NCBI RefSeq assembly: GCF_023015765.1
Contig: NZ_JALKAL010000007.1
Span: forward strand, 247,145-311,144
Reading direction: 5' to 3'
From: Ornithinimicrobium sp. F0845
Lineage (GTDB): Bacteria > Actinomycetota > Actinomycetes > Actinomycetales > Dermatophilaceae
DNA: 64,000 nucleotides
A program made the translations under genes and the position numbers. How positions within the stretch are numbered: position 1 is the first letter of the stretch; every line of letters begins with the position of its first letter. The notes below the pieces were generated by a model. The model had not been told where the DNA came from and did no database searches. It was given only the letters and a program-made list of their open reading frames with translations. This document shows, one piece after another, positions 1-7,953 of the stretch.

Positions 1-107
1 TGTGCGCCGGGCTGCTGGCCTGTGCCGCCGGGGTCGCCCTGGGTGCGCGGGGACCCGGTCGTGGGATGCGCCGGCCTGGGGCGCGCGGGCTCGGGGAGGC
101 ACCGTGA
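1..107 (+). CDS. crcB: Fluoride channel CrcB/Fluc, C-terminal end (partial)
   Basis: Only the last 34 codons lie in the window, entering from the left edge in the third frame and stopping at 105-107. The fragment starts with a hydrophobic stretch (AGLLACAAGVALGA) and ends in a basic, Gly/Arg-rich tail, as expected for the last membrane helix and tail of a CrcB protein. Its TGA overlaps the GTG of the complete crcB downstream (GTGA), so the two are translationally coupled. Paired crcB genes are common in actinobacteria and can form a heterodimeric fluoride exporter. The assignment rests on this context as much as on the short sequence. Confidence 0.6.
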   Translation, partial: CAGLLACAAGVALGARGPGRGMRRPGARGLGEAP

Positions 108-484
108 GCCTCCCGGCGACGACCGTCCTGCTCCTGGCCCTGCTCGGAGGAGTCGGCGCGGCGGCCCGCTATCTGGTCGACGACCTGGTGAACCGGCGGT
201 GGACAGGTCGCTTCCCGCTGGCCACGCTGCTCGTCAACGTCTCCGGCTCGTTCCTGATCGGGCTGCTGGCGGTGACCCTGGGACCCGGGTGGCAGCAGGT
301 CTATGCCGTCGGTGCTACCGGCTTCTGCGGGGGCTACACCACGTTCTCGACCGCCACCGTGGAGACCCTCCGGCTCGTCCGGGAGGGAGCCTGGCGGGCC
401 GCCGGGCTGGCCGCGGCCGGAAACCTGCTGCTCTGCCTCAGCGCCGCCACGGCCGGCGTGCTCACCGGTCGGGTGCTGGGCTGA
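104..484 (+). CDS. crcB: Fluoride efflux channel CrcB (Fluc)
   Basis: A 126-residue protein with four membrane segments, the usual length for one Fluc subunit, which exports fluoride across the cytoplasmic membrane as a dual-topology dimer. Family signatures are visible: GGVGAAARY at residues 15-23, a TLLVNVSGSF helix start at 41-50, and the pore motif GFCGGYTTFST at 73-83. The GTG start is chosen because it overlaps the stop of the preceding crcB copy. The 3' end overlaps the convergent SDR gene by 23 bases. No fluoride riboswitch can be judged because the operon start lies outside the window. Confidence 0.93.
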   Translation: MSLPATTVLLLALLGGVGAAARYLVDDLVNRRWTGRFPLATLLVNVSGSFLIGLLAVTLGPGWQQVYAVGATGFCGGYTTFSTATVETLRLVREGAWRAAGLAAAGNLLLCLSAATAGVLTGRVLG

Positions 485-1430
485 TCCCCCGCTGGTTGTA
501 GCGCCGCGCAGCCCTGGACCCCAACCCGGTCAGCGTCCGGACGGCGACGGCAGCGGGTCGACCCAGCTCCCGGCGGGCCTGACGCCCGGCACGGTCCTGC
601 TCGTCGTCCGCATCGCCCGAGGGCGAGGGCAGCAACCGGTTGACCACCCCGAGCAGCCGCACGGTGGTGGCCGGCGCCAGACCGTGCACGCGGCCGGCCA
701 CGCGCGTGAGCGGTGTCAGCTCGACCCGGGGCCGCCCGGCGAGCACCCCGTCGACCATGATGCGGGCGGCCCGCTCGGCCGACATGGTGAGCGGGGGCAG
801 TGAGGCGGCCGGGCCGAACCAGGCGTACTCGGCGCCCTGGTTGCCGGTGAACCGGGCTCTTTCGTGGGACCCCGTCCGCATCAGCCCGGGGACGATCGTC
901 GTCGAGGTGACGCCGGTGCCGGCAAGCTCGGCCGCCAACCCCTCGGAGAAGCCCACCGCCCCGAACTTGGCGACGCTGTAGGGCACCAGGTGCGGCGGAG
1001 AGATCACGCCGCCGACGGAGGTGACCGTGCCGATGCGGCCGTGGCCCCGCTCCCGCATCCCCGGGAGCACCGCGCGGGCCAGCCGGACCGGCCCCCACAG
1101 CATGGTGTCCACGGCGTCGCGGAAGTGCTCCTCGGTCATGCTCTCGACCGGCCCCACCTGGATGACCCCCGCGACGGTGACCAGCACCTCGACCGGGCCG
1201 TGCCGCTCCTCGACCCCGGCGATCAGCCCGGCCACCTGCTCGGGGTCACGCACGTCGCAGACGGCCGAGTCCACCGGCCCGTGCGCCGAGAGGAGACCGA
1301 CGGCACGGTCCAGGTCGGTGCGCGTGCGAGCACAGATCGTCACGTGGTGCCCACGGTCGAGCAGCTCCCGGGCGATCAGGAGACCGAGTCCCCGCGACCC
1401 TCCTGCCACGACCGCCACTGGTGCATCCAT
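462..1430 (-). CDS. SDR family oxidoreductase
   Basis: A 322-residue short-chain dehydrogenase/reductase. The Rossmann motif GGSRGLG is at residues 10-16, and the catalytic residues are Ser138, Tyr151 and Lys155 (YSVAK). The usual NNAG strand is replaced by VTVAG. After the SDR core of about 250 residues comes an extension containing a helix (residues 250-270) and a basic tail, as in membrane-associated SDRs acting on lipid-like substrates. The substrate cannot be read from the sequence. It is divergent from the alcohol dehydrogenase at 1495. A -10 TAGCGT lies six bases before the ATG, suggesting a leaderless transcript, although GGAGG also abuts the start. Confidence 0.9.
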   Translation of the reverse strand: MDAPVAVVAGGSRGLGLLIARELLDRGHHVTICARTRTDLDRAVGLLSAHGPVDSAVCDVRDPEQVAGLIAGVEERHGPVEVLVTVAGVIQVGPVESMTEEHFRDAVDTMLWGPVRLARAVLPGMRERGHGRIGTVTSVGGVISPPHLVPYSVAKFGAVGFSEGLAAELAGTGVTSTTIVPGLMRTGSHERARFTGNQGAEYAWFGPAASLPPLTMSAERAARIMVDGVLAGRPRVELTPLTRVAGRVHGLAPATTVRLLGVVNRLLPSPSGDADDEQDRAGRQARRELGRPAAVAVRTLTGLGSRAARRYNQRGISPAPDR

Positions 1431-1436
1431 CCTCCG

Positions 1437-1442
1437 ACGCTA
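1437..1442 (-). promoter_or_regulatory. -10 element of the SDR gene (leaderless type)
   Basis: On the minus strand TAGCGT is followed by six bases (cggagg) and the ATG at 1430. Initiation about 7 bases after the -10 would place the 5' end on the start codon. It forms a compact divergent promoter region with the -10 of the gene at 1495. Confidence 0.55.
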
Positions 1443-1482
1443 GGACCCACGTCCTGCGCTCGCACCCCGATCCGGTGGGCCC

Positions 1483-1488
1483 TACCGT
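1483..1488 (+). promoter_or_regulatory. -10 element of the alcohol dehydrogenase gene, decides its start
   Basis: TACCGT is followed by six bases and the second of two adjacent ATG codons (1495). The first ATG (1492) lies only three bases from the hexamer and would fall upstream of the transcript end, so 1495 is preferred. Confidence 0.6.
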
Positions 1489-1494
1489 CGAATG

Positions 1495-2679
1495 ATGAGA
1501 GCACTGACCTGGCAGGGACTCGGCGACGTGGAGGTCAAGGACGTCCCCGATCCTGCGATCGAGCAACCAACCGACGCGGTCGTGAGGGTCACCTCGACCG
1601 CGATCTGCGGCTCCGACCTGCACCTGTATGACGTCCTCGCACCCTACCTGCGCCCCGGCGACGTGCTGGGTCACGAGTTCATGGGCATCGTCGAGGAGGT
1701 CGGGCCGGAGGTCGGGCGGCTCCAGGTGGGCGATCGGGTCGTCGTGCCGTTCAACATCTCCTGCGGGACCTGCTGGATGTGCAGCCGCGGGCTGTTCGCC
1801 CAGTGCGAGACGACCCAGGTGCGCGAGCAGGGCTCCGGGGCGGCGCTGTTCGGCTACACCTCGCTCTACGGCTCGGTCCCGGGAGGCCAGGCCGAGTTCG
1901 TCCGGGTCCCGCACGCCGACTTCGGCCCGGTCTGGCTTGACGACGTCCACCCCGACGAGCGGTACCTGTACCTGTCCGACATCCTGCCCACCGCGTGGCA
2001 GGGGGTGGAGTATGCCGCGGTGCCGGAGGGCGGGACCCTGGCGGTCATCGGTCTCGGGCCGGTCGGGCAGCTCGCGGTGCGGGTCGCCAGGCACCAGGGG
2101 ATCGAGCGGGTGATCGGGGTGGACCTGGTGGACGAGCGGTTGGGCCTCGCGGCGGCGTACGGGGCGGAGGTGGTCGACCGCCGCTCCGTCGACGACGTCG
2201 CCGAGGCGCTGCGCGACCTCACTGACGGCCGTGGACCAGACAGTGTGCTGGACGCGGTGGGGATGGAGGCGCACGGCAACCCGGTGGCCGAGGCGGTCAT
2301 CAACGTGGTGGCCAGGTCACCCAAGCCGTTGGCCCGCAAGGGGATCGAGACCGTCGGCATCGACCGGCTCGAGGTCCTCCACACGAGCATCGACGCGGTG
2401 CGCCGGGGCGGCACGGTCTCGCTCTCCGGCGTCTACGGCGGGATGGCCGACCCGATGCCGATGATGCAGCTCTTCGACAAGGGGGTGCAGCTGCGGATGG
2501 GCCAGTGCCACGTGCGGCGGTGGACCCCGGAGCTGCACCAGCTCCTGTCCGGCGCCGACGACGTCCTGGGAGTGGAGACGCTGGCCACCCACCGCGTGCC
2601 GCTGGAGGAGGCGCCGGAGGCCTACCGGATGTTCCGGGACAAGACCGACGGGTGCGTCAAGGTCGTCCTGCAGCCGTGA
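1495..2679 (+). CDS. Zinc-dependent alcohol dehydrogenase (class III / formaldehyde dehydrogenase-like)
   Basis: A 394-residue medium-chain dehydrogenase. Catalytic-zinc ligands are Cys38 (in the CGSD motif), His60 and Glu61. A structural-zinc lobe is given by Cys90, Cys93, Cys96 and Cys104. The NAD(P) site is GLGPVG in the Rossmann domain. The insertion after the zinc lobe and the length match the glutathione-independent formaldehyde dehydrogenase-like and threonine dehydrogenase-like branch of cytosolic ADHs. The substrate is not determined. It is divergent from an SDR that may share a pathway. Transcription appears to be leaderless from TACCGT at 1483. Confidence 0.92.
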   Translation: MRALTWQGLGDVEVKDVPDPAIEQPTDAVVRVTSTAICGSDLHLYDVLAPYLRPGDVLGHEFMGIVEEVGPEVGRLQVGDRVVVPFNISCGTCWMCSRGLFAQCETTQVREQGSGAALFGYTSLYGSVPGGQAEFVRVPHADFGPVWLDDVHPDERYLYLSDILPTAWQGVEYAAVPEGGTLAVIGLGPVGQLAVRVARHQGIERVIGVDLVDERLGLAAAYGAEVVDRRSVDDVAEALRDLTDGRGPDSVLDAVGMEAHGNPVAEAVINVVARSPKPLARKGIETVGIDRLEVLHTSIDAVRRGGTVSLSGVYGGMADPMPMMQLFDKGVQLRMGQCHVRRWTPELHQLLSGADDVLGVETLATHRVPLEEAPEAYRMFRDKTDGCVKVVLQP

Positions 2680-2785
2680 GGTGACGTGACGCGCGACGAC
2701 ACCTTTCGGCCGCTGCCGCCGGCGCCCGGTCTCGCCCGTGCACCCCTCTCGCGCAGCCCCATGTCCCTTTCGCGGCGGGACTGCC

Positions 2786-2791
2786 TAGAGT
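2786..2791 (+). promoter_or_regulatory. -10 element of mogA-moaA (leaderless type)
   Basis: TAGAGT is followed by seven bases and the ATG at 2799, which places the expected 5' end at the start codon. This supports ATG 2799 over the upstream GTG at 2790, which overlaps the hexamer. Confidence 0.55.
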
Positions 2792-2798
2792 GGGGAGC

Positions 2799-3317
2799 AT
2801 GAGCAACACCGCAGGCGCGCCCGACACCCGAGTTCTGGTGATCACCGTCTCGGACCGTGCGTCAAACGGTGCCCGGGAGGACCGCTCGGGGCCGCGCCTG
2901 GCCGAGCTGTTCACCGAGGCTGGCTACGAGACGACGGGCCCCCGCCTGGTGACCGACGGTGTGGAGCCGGTGGCCGAGGCGCTCCGGGTGGGCATCGCCG
3001 AGGGGTTCGGGCTCGTCGCGACCACCGGGGGCACGGGGGTCTCGCCGCGCGACTTCACACCGGAGGCCACCCGCACCCTCGTCACCCGGGAGCTGACCGG
3101 GGTTGCCGAGCACCTGCGGAGTGAGGGCGCACGCCATACTCCCCTGGCCTGCCTCACCCGGGGAGTCGTCGGCGTCGCCGACGCGAGGACGCCCGAGGAG
3201 ACCGGGACCCTCCTGGTCAACCTGCCGGGCAGCCTCTCGGGGGTCGAGCAGTCGATGGACGCGCTCGTGCCGCTGCTGCCGCACATCCTGTCGCAGGTCG
3301 TCGGGTGGGATCACTGA
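2799..3317 (+). CDS. mogA: Molybdenum cofactor biosynthesis protein MogA/MoaB (molybdopterin adenylyltransferase)
   Basis: A 172-residue MoCF_biosynth-domain protein. It carries the VTDG segment (51-54) and the molybdopterin-binding loop TTGGTGVSPRD (75-85), plus a late LPGS turn. The family adenylylates molybdopterin before molybdate insertion, in the cytoplasm. Whether it acts as MogA or as the related MoaB cannot be settled from sequence alone. Its stop overlaps the ATG of moaA by one base (TGATG), so the two cofactor genes are coupled. The start is set by the leaderless -10 at 2786. Confidence 0.88.
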   Translation: MSNTAGAPDTRVLVITVSDRASNGAREDRSGPRLAELFTEAGYETTGPRLVTDGVEPVAEALRVGIAEGFGLVATTGGTGVSPRDFTPEATRTLVTRELTGVAEHLRSEGARHTPLACLTRGVVGVADARTPEETGTLLVNLPGSLSGVEQSMDALVPLLPHILSQVVGWDH

Positions 3318-4294
3318 TGGCCCTCCTGGACACCTACGGCCGGGTCCACCGGGACCTGCGCATCTCGCTGACCGACCGGTGCTCGCTGCGCTGCACCTAC
3401 TGCATGCCCGAGCAGGGGCTGCCGTGGCTGGCCAAGCCGACGCTGCTGACGACCGAGGAGCTCATCCACCTGGCCCGGATCGCGGTCGACCTCGGCATCG
3501 AGGAGGTCCGGCTGACCGGCGGCGAGCCGCTGCTGCGGCGCGACCTGGTCGACGTGGTAGCCGGTATCGCCGCGCTGGGCGTCGAGGTGTCGATGACCAC
3601 CAACGCGCTGGGCCTGGACAAGCTCGCTCCCGCCCTCGTGGAGGCCGGCCTGACCCGCGTCAACATCAGCCTCGACACCCTCGACCGCGACACCTTCAGG
3701 GAGCTGGCCCGGCGGGACCGGCTCGACGACACCCTCGCCGGCATCGCCGCCGCTGATGCGGCGGGACTGGCGCCGCTGAAGCTGAACACCGTCCTGATGC
3801 GCGACATCAACGACCACGAGTCGCCGCGGCTGCTGGCCTTCGCGCTGGAGCACGGCTACCAGCTGCGCTTCATCGAGCAGATGCCGCTGGACGCCGGGCA
3901 CACCTGGCGGCGGGACAACATGGTCACCGGCGAGGAGGTGCTGACCCGGCTGCGGGAGCACTACGAGCTGACGCCGGTCGACCAGCGTGGCAGCGCGCCC
4001 GCCGAGCGCTTCCTGGTGGACGGCGGCCCCGCGACGGTCGGAGTGATCGCGTCGGTGACCGCCCCGTTCTGCGGCGCCTGCGACCGGGTGCGGCTCACCG
4101 CCGACGGCCAGGTCCGCAACTGCCTGTTCGCCCGCACCGAGACCGACCTGCGCACACCCCTGCGCGAGGGCGCCAGCGACGAGGAGCTGGCGGATCTCGT
4201 CCGTGCCTGCATCACCGCCAAGCTGCCCGGACACGGCATCAACGAGCCGGGCTTCCTGCAGCCCGGCCGGCCGATGAGCGCCATCGGCGGCTGA
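3317..4294 (+). CDS. moaA: GTP 3',8-cyclase MoaA (radical SAM)
   Basis: A 325-residue radical SAM enzyme that, with MoaC, converts GTP to cyclic pyranopterin monophosphate in molybdenum cofactor synthesis. The SAM-binding cluster ligands are Cys22, Cys26 and Cys29 (CxxxCxxC). The second, substrate-binding 4Fe-4S cluster is ligated by Cys252, Cys255 and Cys269 (CxxCx13C). TGGEPLLR is the conserved GGE motif, and the protein ends in the invariant Gly-Gly needed for activity. The ATG used overlaps the mogA stop. An in-frame GTG four codons upstream is less likely. moaC, moaE and moeA are not in the window. Confidence 0.97.
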   Translation: MALLDTYGRVHRDLRISLTDRCSLRCTYCMPEQGLPWLAKPTLLTTEELIHLARIAVDLGIEEVRLTGGEPLLRRDLVDVVAGIAALGVEVSMTTNALGLDKLAPALVEAGLTRVNISLDTLDRDTFRELARRDRLDDTLAGIAAADAAGLAPLKLNTVLMRDINDHESPRLLAFALEHGYQLRFIEQMPLDAGHTWRRDNMVTGEEVLTRLREHYELTPVDQRGSAPAERFLVDGGPATVGVIASVTAPFCGACDRVRLTADGQVRNCLFARTETDLRTPLREGASDEELADLVRACITAKLPGHGINEPGFLQPGRPMSAIGG

Positions 4295-4326
4295 GGGCGA
4301 GAGCCGCCCGCGTCAGAGCGCGAGGG

Positions 4327-4396
4327 CGTCCGGCGGCAGAGCGTGAGGGCCGTCGGTGACAGGGCGTGAGCACCGTTGGCGGCAGGGCGTGAGCGC
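4327..4396. repeat. Three degenerate 23-24 bp direct repeats (GCGTGAG core)
   Basis: Consecutive units at 4327-4350, 4351-4373 and 4374-4396 share a CGT...GGCGGCAG.GCGTGAG pattern. They lie between moaA and an AT-rich promoter-like stretch ahead of the glycosyltransferase. They could be a regulator array or tandem duplications without function. Confidence 0.6.
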
Positions 4397-4399
4397 CGC

Positions 4400-4445
4400 T
4401 CTGTTAACTTTTCGTGAACTTCGTTATTCTGCTCAGTGATTCACC
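4400..4445 (+). promoter_or_regulatory. AT-rich promoter-like segment before the leader ORF/glycosyltransferase
   Basis: This short stretch (ttaacttttcgtgaacttcg and onward) is much richer in A+T than its surroundings and contains a TANNNT match, TATTCT, at about 4425-4430. No convincing -35 at 17 bases was found. A transcript from here would begin just before the small ORF at 4472. Confidence 0.4.
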
Positions 4446-4471
4446 TGTCCAGGAAACGAGGGAGTGGGCGC

Positions 4472-4543
4472 GTGATCACTGCCTTTGGCGTCCCCTGCGC
4501 CGTGAACCCCGGGGCGCTCAGCGCTGGCGACAGCTCGGTCTGA
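4472..4543 (+). CDS. Putative 23-residue leader peptide upstream of the glycosyltransferase
   Basis: A GTG start preceded at seven bases by a strong ribosome-binding site (GAGGGAG, 4458-4464) opens a 23-codon ORF reading VITAFGVPCAVN followed by PGALSAGDSSV. It ends three bases before the ATG of the glycosyltransferase, which has no ribosome-binding site of its own. That spacing suggests translational coupling. The peptide has a single Cys and a Ser/Gly-rich end. It may be only a coupling leader. A modified-peptide substrate is a speculative alternative. Confidence 0.4.
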   Translation: MITAFGVPCAVNPGALSAGDSSV

Positions 4544-4546
4544 CCC

Positions 4547-5650
4547 ATGCCGCCACACGCCCGAGCCCCCGACGGGCTCCGGCGTGCCACGGCAGCCGGC
4601 GGACGGGTGGGCATCCTGGCCAGCAGCGGGCCCCACCTCGACTCCGTCTTCGTCCGGGTGGGTGACCTCCTCCGGTCCCGGGGGCACGAGGTGCACTACG
4701 CCGCAGGAACCCCCATGGAGAGGGCGCCGGGCGTGGTGGTGACGTCGGTGACCGAGCGCTGGCAGCTGGCCAACCTGCGCGCCGGCAAGGACCTGCGGCG
4801 CTGGGTCGAGGAGGTGGACGCGGACGTCGTGCTCGTCAGCACCTCCACTGCCGCGCTGCTGGCACGCCGGGCCGCGCTGCCGGTGCCCGTCGTCTACTTC
4901 GCCCGGGGTCTGGGCTTCCGCGAGGCCAGTCCGGCACGAACGGCGCACTGGGAGCTGCTGGAGCGGTGGGGGCTCCCGCGCACCTCCTCCGTGATCACCC
5001 TCAACGACGAGGACGAGGCGTGGTTCGCGCGCTGGGCGCCGGACCTGCCCGTGCACCGCCTGCCGTTCGGGGTCGGGCTGCCCGTGGAGACGTTCCCGGC
5101 CTCCCCGCAACCGGACAACAACGTGGTCCTGTGGGTCGGTGGGCATACGCCACGCAAGCGTCCCTGGCTGGCGGTCCAGGTCGCCGCGGAGATGCGGCGA
5201 CGGGGCACCCCGATCCGTCTGCGGATGCTCGGCTGCGGACCACTGACGGCGGAGATCACCCGGCTCGCCGGGCGGCTCGGCGTGGCCGACGACGTCACCG
5301 TCCCCGGCTATGTGCCCGTCGCCCCGGAACTGCAGGGGGCAAGGATGCTGCTGCACACGGCCGACCGGGAAGGGTTGCCGAGGGTGGTCGTCGAGGCGCT
5401 GGCCGTGCAACGCCCCACGGCGTCCTTCGACGTCAAGGGGATGCGGCGACTGCCGGCGGTCGAGCTCATCGCCGACGGTGACGTCCCGGCCATGGCCGAC
5501 CTCGTGGCTCACCTGCTGACCCACCCGGTCGCGGACGGGGCGTTCCCCTCCGCGGAGGAGCTGTCCGACGAGCGGGCTGTCGTCGCCTTGGAGACGGTCC
5601 TGACCGAGGCCGTGAACACCACGCCCGGAGGCCTCAGCGAGCGCAACTGA
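4547..5650 (+). CDS. Glycosyltransferase family 4-like protein
   Basis: A 367-residue GT-B fold glycosyltransferase. The N-terminal acceptor domain (about 20-180) opens with a GRVGILASSG strand. The C-terminal donor domain contains WVGGHTPRKRP (the phosphate-binding turn) and the nucleotide-sugar motif EGLPRVVVEAL, which has the family E-x7-E spacing. It probably adds a sugar to a surface glycan or small molecule. Acceptor and donor are unknown and no other glycan genes adjoin it. The start follows a 23-codon ORF by three bases and lacks its own ribosome-binding site. Confidence 0.85.
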   Translation: MPPHARAPDGLRRATAAGGRVGILASSGPHLDSVFVRVGDLLRSRGHEVHYAAGTPMERAPGVVVTSVTERWQLANLRAGKDLRRWVEEVDADVVLVSTSTAALLARRAALPVPVVYFARGLGFREASPARTAHWELLERWGLPRTSSVITLNDEDEAWFARWAPDLPVHRLPFGVGLPVETFPASPQPDNNVVLWVGGHTPRKRPWLAVQVAAEMRRRGTPIRLRMLGCGPLTAEITRLAGRLGVADDVTVPGYVPVAPELQGARMLLHTADREGLPRVVVEALAVQRPTASFDVKGMRRLPAVELIADGDVPAMADLVAHLLTHPVADGAFPSAEELSDERAVVALETVLTEAVNTTPGGLSERN

Positions 5651-5717
5651 GTGCTGCGCCTGTCCACGTGCGCGCCCGCGCAGCCACGTCAGCCGAGGGC
5701 CGCGGACCTCCGCGCTC

Positions 5718-6077
5718 TCACCGGGACAGGGTGAGGAGACACACGGTGTCGGTGACCGCGTCGACGTGGTGGCGGGCCGTCGGGATCGGCAGCAGATCAC
5801 CCGCCCCGAGCGGCCACCGCTCCTCGCCAGCCACCAGCACCACCTCGCCCCGGAGCACCTGCAGGGTGGCGGCGGGGGGCGCCTCGTGCTCCGGCAACTG
5901 GCAGCCGGAGCGCAGCGCGAACAGGACCGCCTGCTGCACCGGGCCCCGGATCACGGGTCGCGTGCGCAGCCCGTTGGGTCGTTCCGTGGCCTCCTGCAGC
6001 AGCTCACGACCCAGCGTGTCCAGGTCCACCGGCTCCGCGCGCTGCGGCTCGGCCAACGGCAACCCGGCCGACGTCAC
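5718..6077 (-). CDS. Cupin-domain protein
   Basis: A 119-residue single-domain cupin. The C-terminal half carries the beta-barrel pattern: LPEHEAPPAATLQVLRGEV, then GAGDLLPIPTARHH. His and Glu residues in the first motif could bind a metal. Similar short cupins act as metal-dependent enzymes or as ligand sensors, and no substrate can be assigned. The GTG start overlaps the bioY stop (GTGA), so it is expressed with the biotin transporter component. Confidence 0.8.
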   Translation of the reverse strand: MTSAGLPLAEPQRAEPVDLDTLGRELLQEATERPNGLRTRPVIRGPVQQAVLFALRSGCQLPEHEAPPAATLQVLRGEVVLVAGEERWPLGAGDLLPIPTARHHVDAVTDTVCLLTLSR

Positions 6078-6682
6078 CGCAGGTCACCACCGGCTGCCGC
6101 GTCGAGGCGGGGCACACCCTTCCAGAGTGCGGGGATCACCGCGGCGGCGATGAGCGCCTTGACGATGCCGCCGGGGATGAAGGGCCACAGGCCCCACTGC
6201 AGGGTCTGCGCCAGGTCGGCGCCGGTGACGACCGCCAGCCACGGCAGACCGACGAGAAAGACCACGCCGGACCCGGCCAGGAAGGTGACCGCGGCGTGCA
6301 GGAACCTGCGGTCCCACTGCCGCTGCGCCAGCCACCCGGTGAGCGCCGCAGCGAGGACGAACCCGACGATGTAGCCGCCGGTCGAGCCGAGCAGCACCCC
6401 GACGCCGTGCCCGGCGTCGGAGAACCAGGGGACCCCCGCGACACCGACGGCGGCGTAGAGCAGCATCGCCAGTGCGCCGCGGCTGGCACCGAGCGTCGAG
6501 CCGACGAGCAGCACGGCGAGCGTCTGCCCGGTGATCGGGACCGGCCACAGCGGGATGGCCACCTGGGCCATCAGCCCGGTGAGGACAGCGCCCCCCGCGA
6601 CGAGGGCGACATCGGTCACCAGGGCACGCGGGATGACGTGGTCGGCGAGGGTGGGCCGTCCGACGGCGAGCGAGAGAGTCAT
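6074..6682 (-). CDS. bioY: Biotin transporter substrate-binding subunit BioY
   Basis: A 202-residue, six-helix membrane protein of the ECF transporter S-component family. Family features include an N-terminal LADHVIPRALVTDV segment, PLWPVPITGQTLAVLL (the conserved biotin-binding loop region) and GVPWFS...GGYIVGF. BioY imports biotin alone or with the energising BioM-BioN unit, and neither bioM nor bioN is nearby. It is followed by a coupled cupin gene. The ATG at 6682 is fixed by the leaderless -10 at 6689-6694. Confidence 0.93.
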   Translation of the reverse strand: MTLSLAVGRPTLADHVIPRALVTDVALVAGGAVLTGLMAQVAIPLWPVPITGQTLAVLLVGSTLGASRGALAMLLYAAVGVAGVPWFSDAGHGVGVLLGSTGGYIVGFVLAAALTGWLAQRQWDRRFLHAAVTFLAGSGVVFLVGLPWLAVVTGADLAQTLQWGLWPFIPGGIVKALIAAAVIPALWKGVPRLDAAAGGDLR

Positions 6683-6688
6683 CTGCCG

Positions 6689-6694
6689 ATCGTA
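6689..6694 (-). promoter_or_regulatory. -10 element of bioY (leaderless type)
   Basis: On the minus strand TACGAT is followed by exactly six bases and the bioY ATG. No room remains for a leader or riboswitch, so any biotin control must act on this promoter. No BirA-like palindrome was recognised. Confidence 0.6.
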
Positions 6695-6833
6695 GAGGCA
6701 GGCTCGCGCGACGGGCATCTCGCCCCGGCTACCGCCAGGTACTGGAGGGGGCTGGGCAGCACGACGCCGACCATCAGTCCGCAACCTTCGCTTCGAGGGG
6801 ACATCGTCGGTCGGGTCGTCGGCACGGACCTCG

Positions 6834-7859
6834 TCAGCCGATCGTCCCCTCCGTGCTGAGCAGGACCACGACCGCGTCGCCCGGCAGGTCGAGCTGGGCC
6901 CGGCGGGCGGGGTCCCCGAGGGCGGCGCGCACGCCGGCCAGGGTCGCCGCGCCGCACGGCCCGGACGAGACACCGAGGTGCCCCAGATCGGTCGAGGCCG
7001 CCAGGGCGTCCTCATCACTCACCACGACCGCCGCGTCGCACCCGTCACGCAGCACGGGCCAGGCGAGGGCCGAGACCGTGCCGCAGTTGAGACCTGCCAT
7101 GACCGTCGCCGCGGTGGGGACCGCGACCGGCTCACCCGCCGCGAGGCTCGCCAGGACGCAGGCCGCCGTGTCCGGCTCGACGGACAGCACCCGGGTCGTG
7201 GCCGGGCCGGCGACGCGGTAGTGCCCCACGACCGCCTGGGCCAGGGAGCCGACGCCGACCGGGACCGCGACGAGGTCCGGGGCACGCCCCAGCTCCTCGT
7301 CCACCTCCTGCAGCAGGGTGTCATAGCCTTCGACGATCCAGCCCGGGACCTCCTGGTAACCCGGCCATGCGGTGTCCTGGACCAGCTCTCGCGAAGGGGC
7401 CGCCCCGGCATACTCCGCAGCGGCCTGCACCGTCTGGTCGTAGTCGCCGGCGGTCCGCACGACCTGGGCCCCCTCGGCGGCGATCAGGGAGGCCGCCCGC
7501 TCGGTCATCACCGCGGGGACGAACACGCTGGCCCGGGTGCCGAGGTGACGGGCCATCCGGGCGACCGCCCGCCCGTGGTTGCCGTCGGTGGCCGTGACCA
7601 GGACCGCACCGGGATGCCGGTCCAGCACCCGGGCGCACGCCCAGGAGGCGCCCAGCACCTTGAAGGCGGGGAGCCCGAGCCGGGAGGACTCGTCCTTCAC
7701 CAGGACCCTGCCCACCCCGAGCTCGGCGGCGAGGGTGGGCAGGTCGACGAGCGGTGTCGGCTCGTAGCCCGGGAGGGTCCGGTGGAACTCCCGCGCTCGG
7801 CCGTCGGTGCTCGGCCAGCCCGTGGAGCGGACCCTGGGGTTGCGGTGCCATCCGGTCAT
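6834..7859 (-). CDS. PLP-dependent lyase, diaminopropionate ammonia-lyase-like (fold type II)
   Basis: A 341-residue fold-type II PLP enzyme. The Schiff-base lysine is Lys67 in PAFKVLGA, the asparagine loop is ATDGNHG (90-96), and the phosphate cup is GVGSLA (201-206). A late SSGPCGAA loop also fits the diaminopropionate ammonia-lyase/threonine dehydratase group, which deaminates hydroxy- or diamino acids to 2-oxoacids and ammonia. It is shorter than E. coli DpaL (about 400), and the true substrate is uncertain. It lies divergent to a pyridoxal kinase-like gene that could supply its cofactor. A GGAGG sits almost against the ATG. Confidence 0.87.
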   Translation of the reverse strand: MTGWHRNPRVRSTGWPSTDGRAREFHRTLPGYEPTPLVDLPTLAAELGVGRVLVKDESSRLGLPAFKVLGASWACARVLDRHPGAVLVTATDGNHGRAVARMARHLGTRASVFVPAVMTERAASLIAAEGAQVVRTAGDYDQTVQAAAEYAGAAPSRELVQDTAWPGYQEVPGWIVEGYDTLLQEVDEELGRAPDLVAVPVGVGSLAQAVVGHYRVAGPATTRVLSVEPDTAACVLASLAAGEPVAVPTAATVMAGLNCGTVSALAWPVLRDGCDAAVVVSDEDALAASTDLGHLGVSSGPCGAATLAGVRAALGDPARRAQLDLPGDAVVVLLSTEGTIG

Positions 7860-7953
7860 GCCTCCATGCTCGACCACCGGCGCAGGGTGCGTCCACCACC
7901 GCCTCGGAGGTCCGGGGGTCCGCGGTCGCGTGCCGTCGTGGGACCATCGGAGG

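Noticed and set aside
6683..6833. Riboswitch upstream of bioY
   Set aside because: The bioY -10 stands six bases from its start codon, leaving no leader. No conserved aptamer pattern was recognised.
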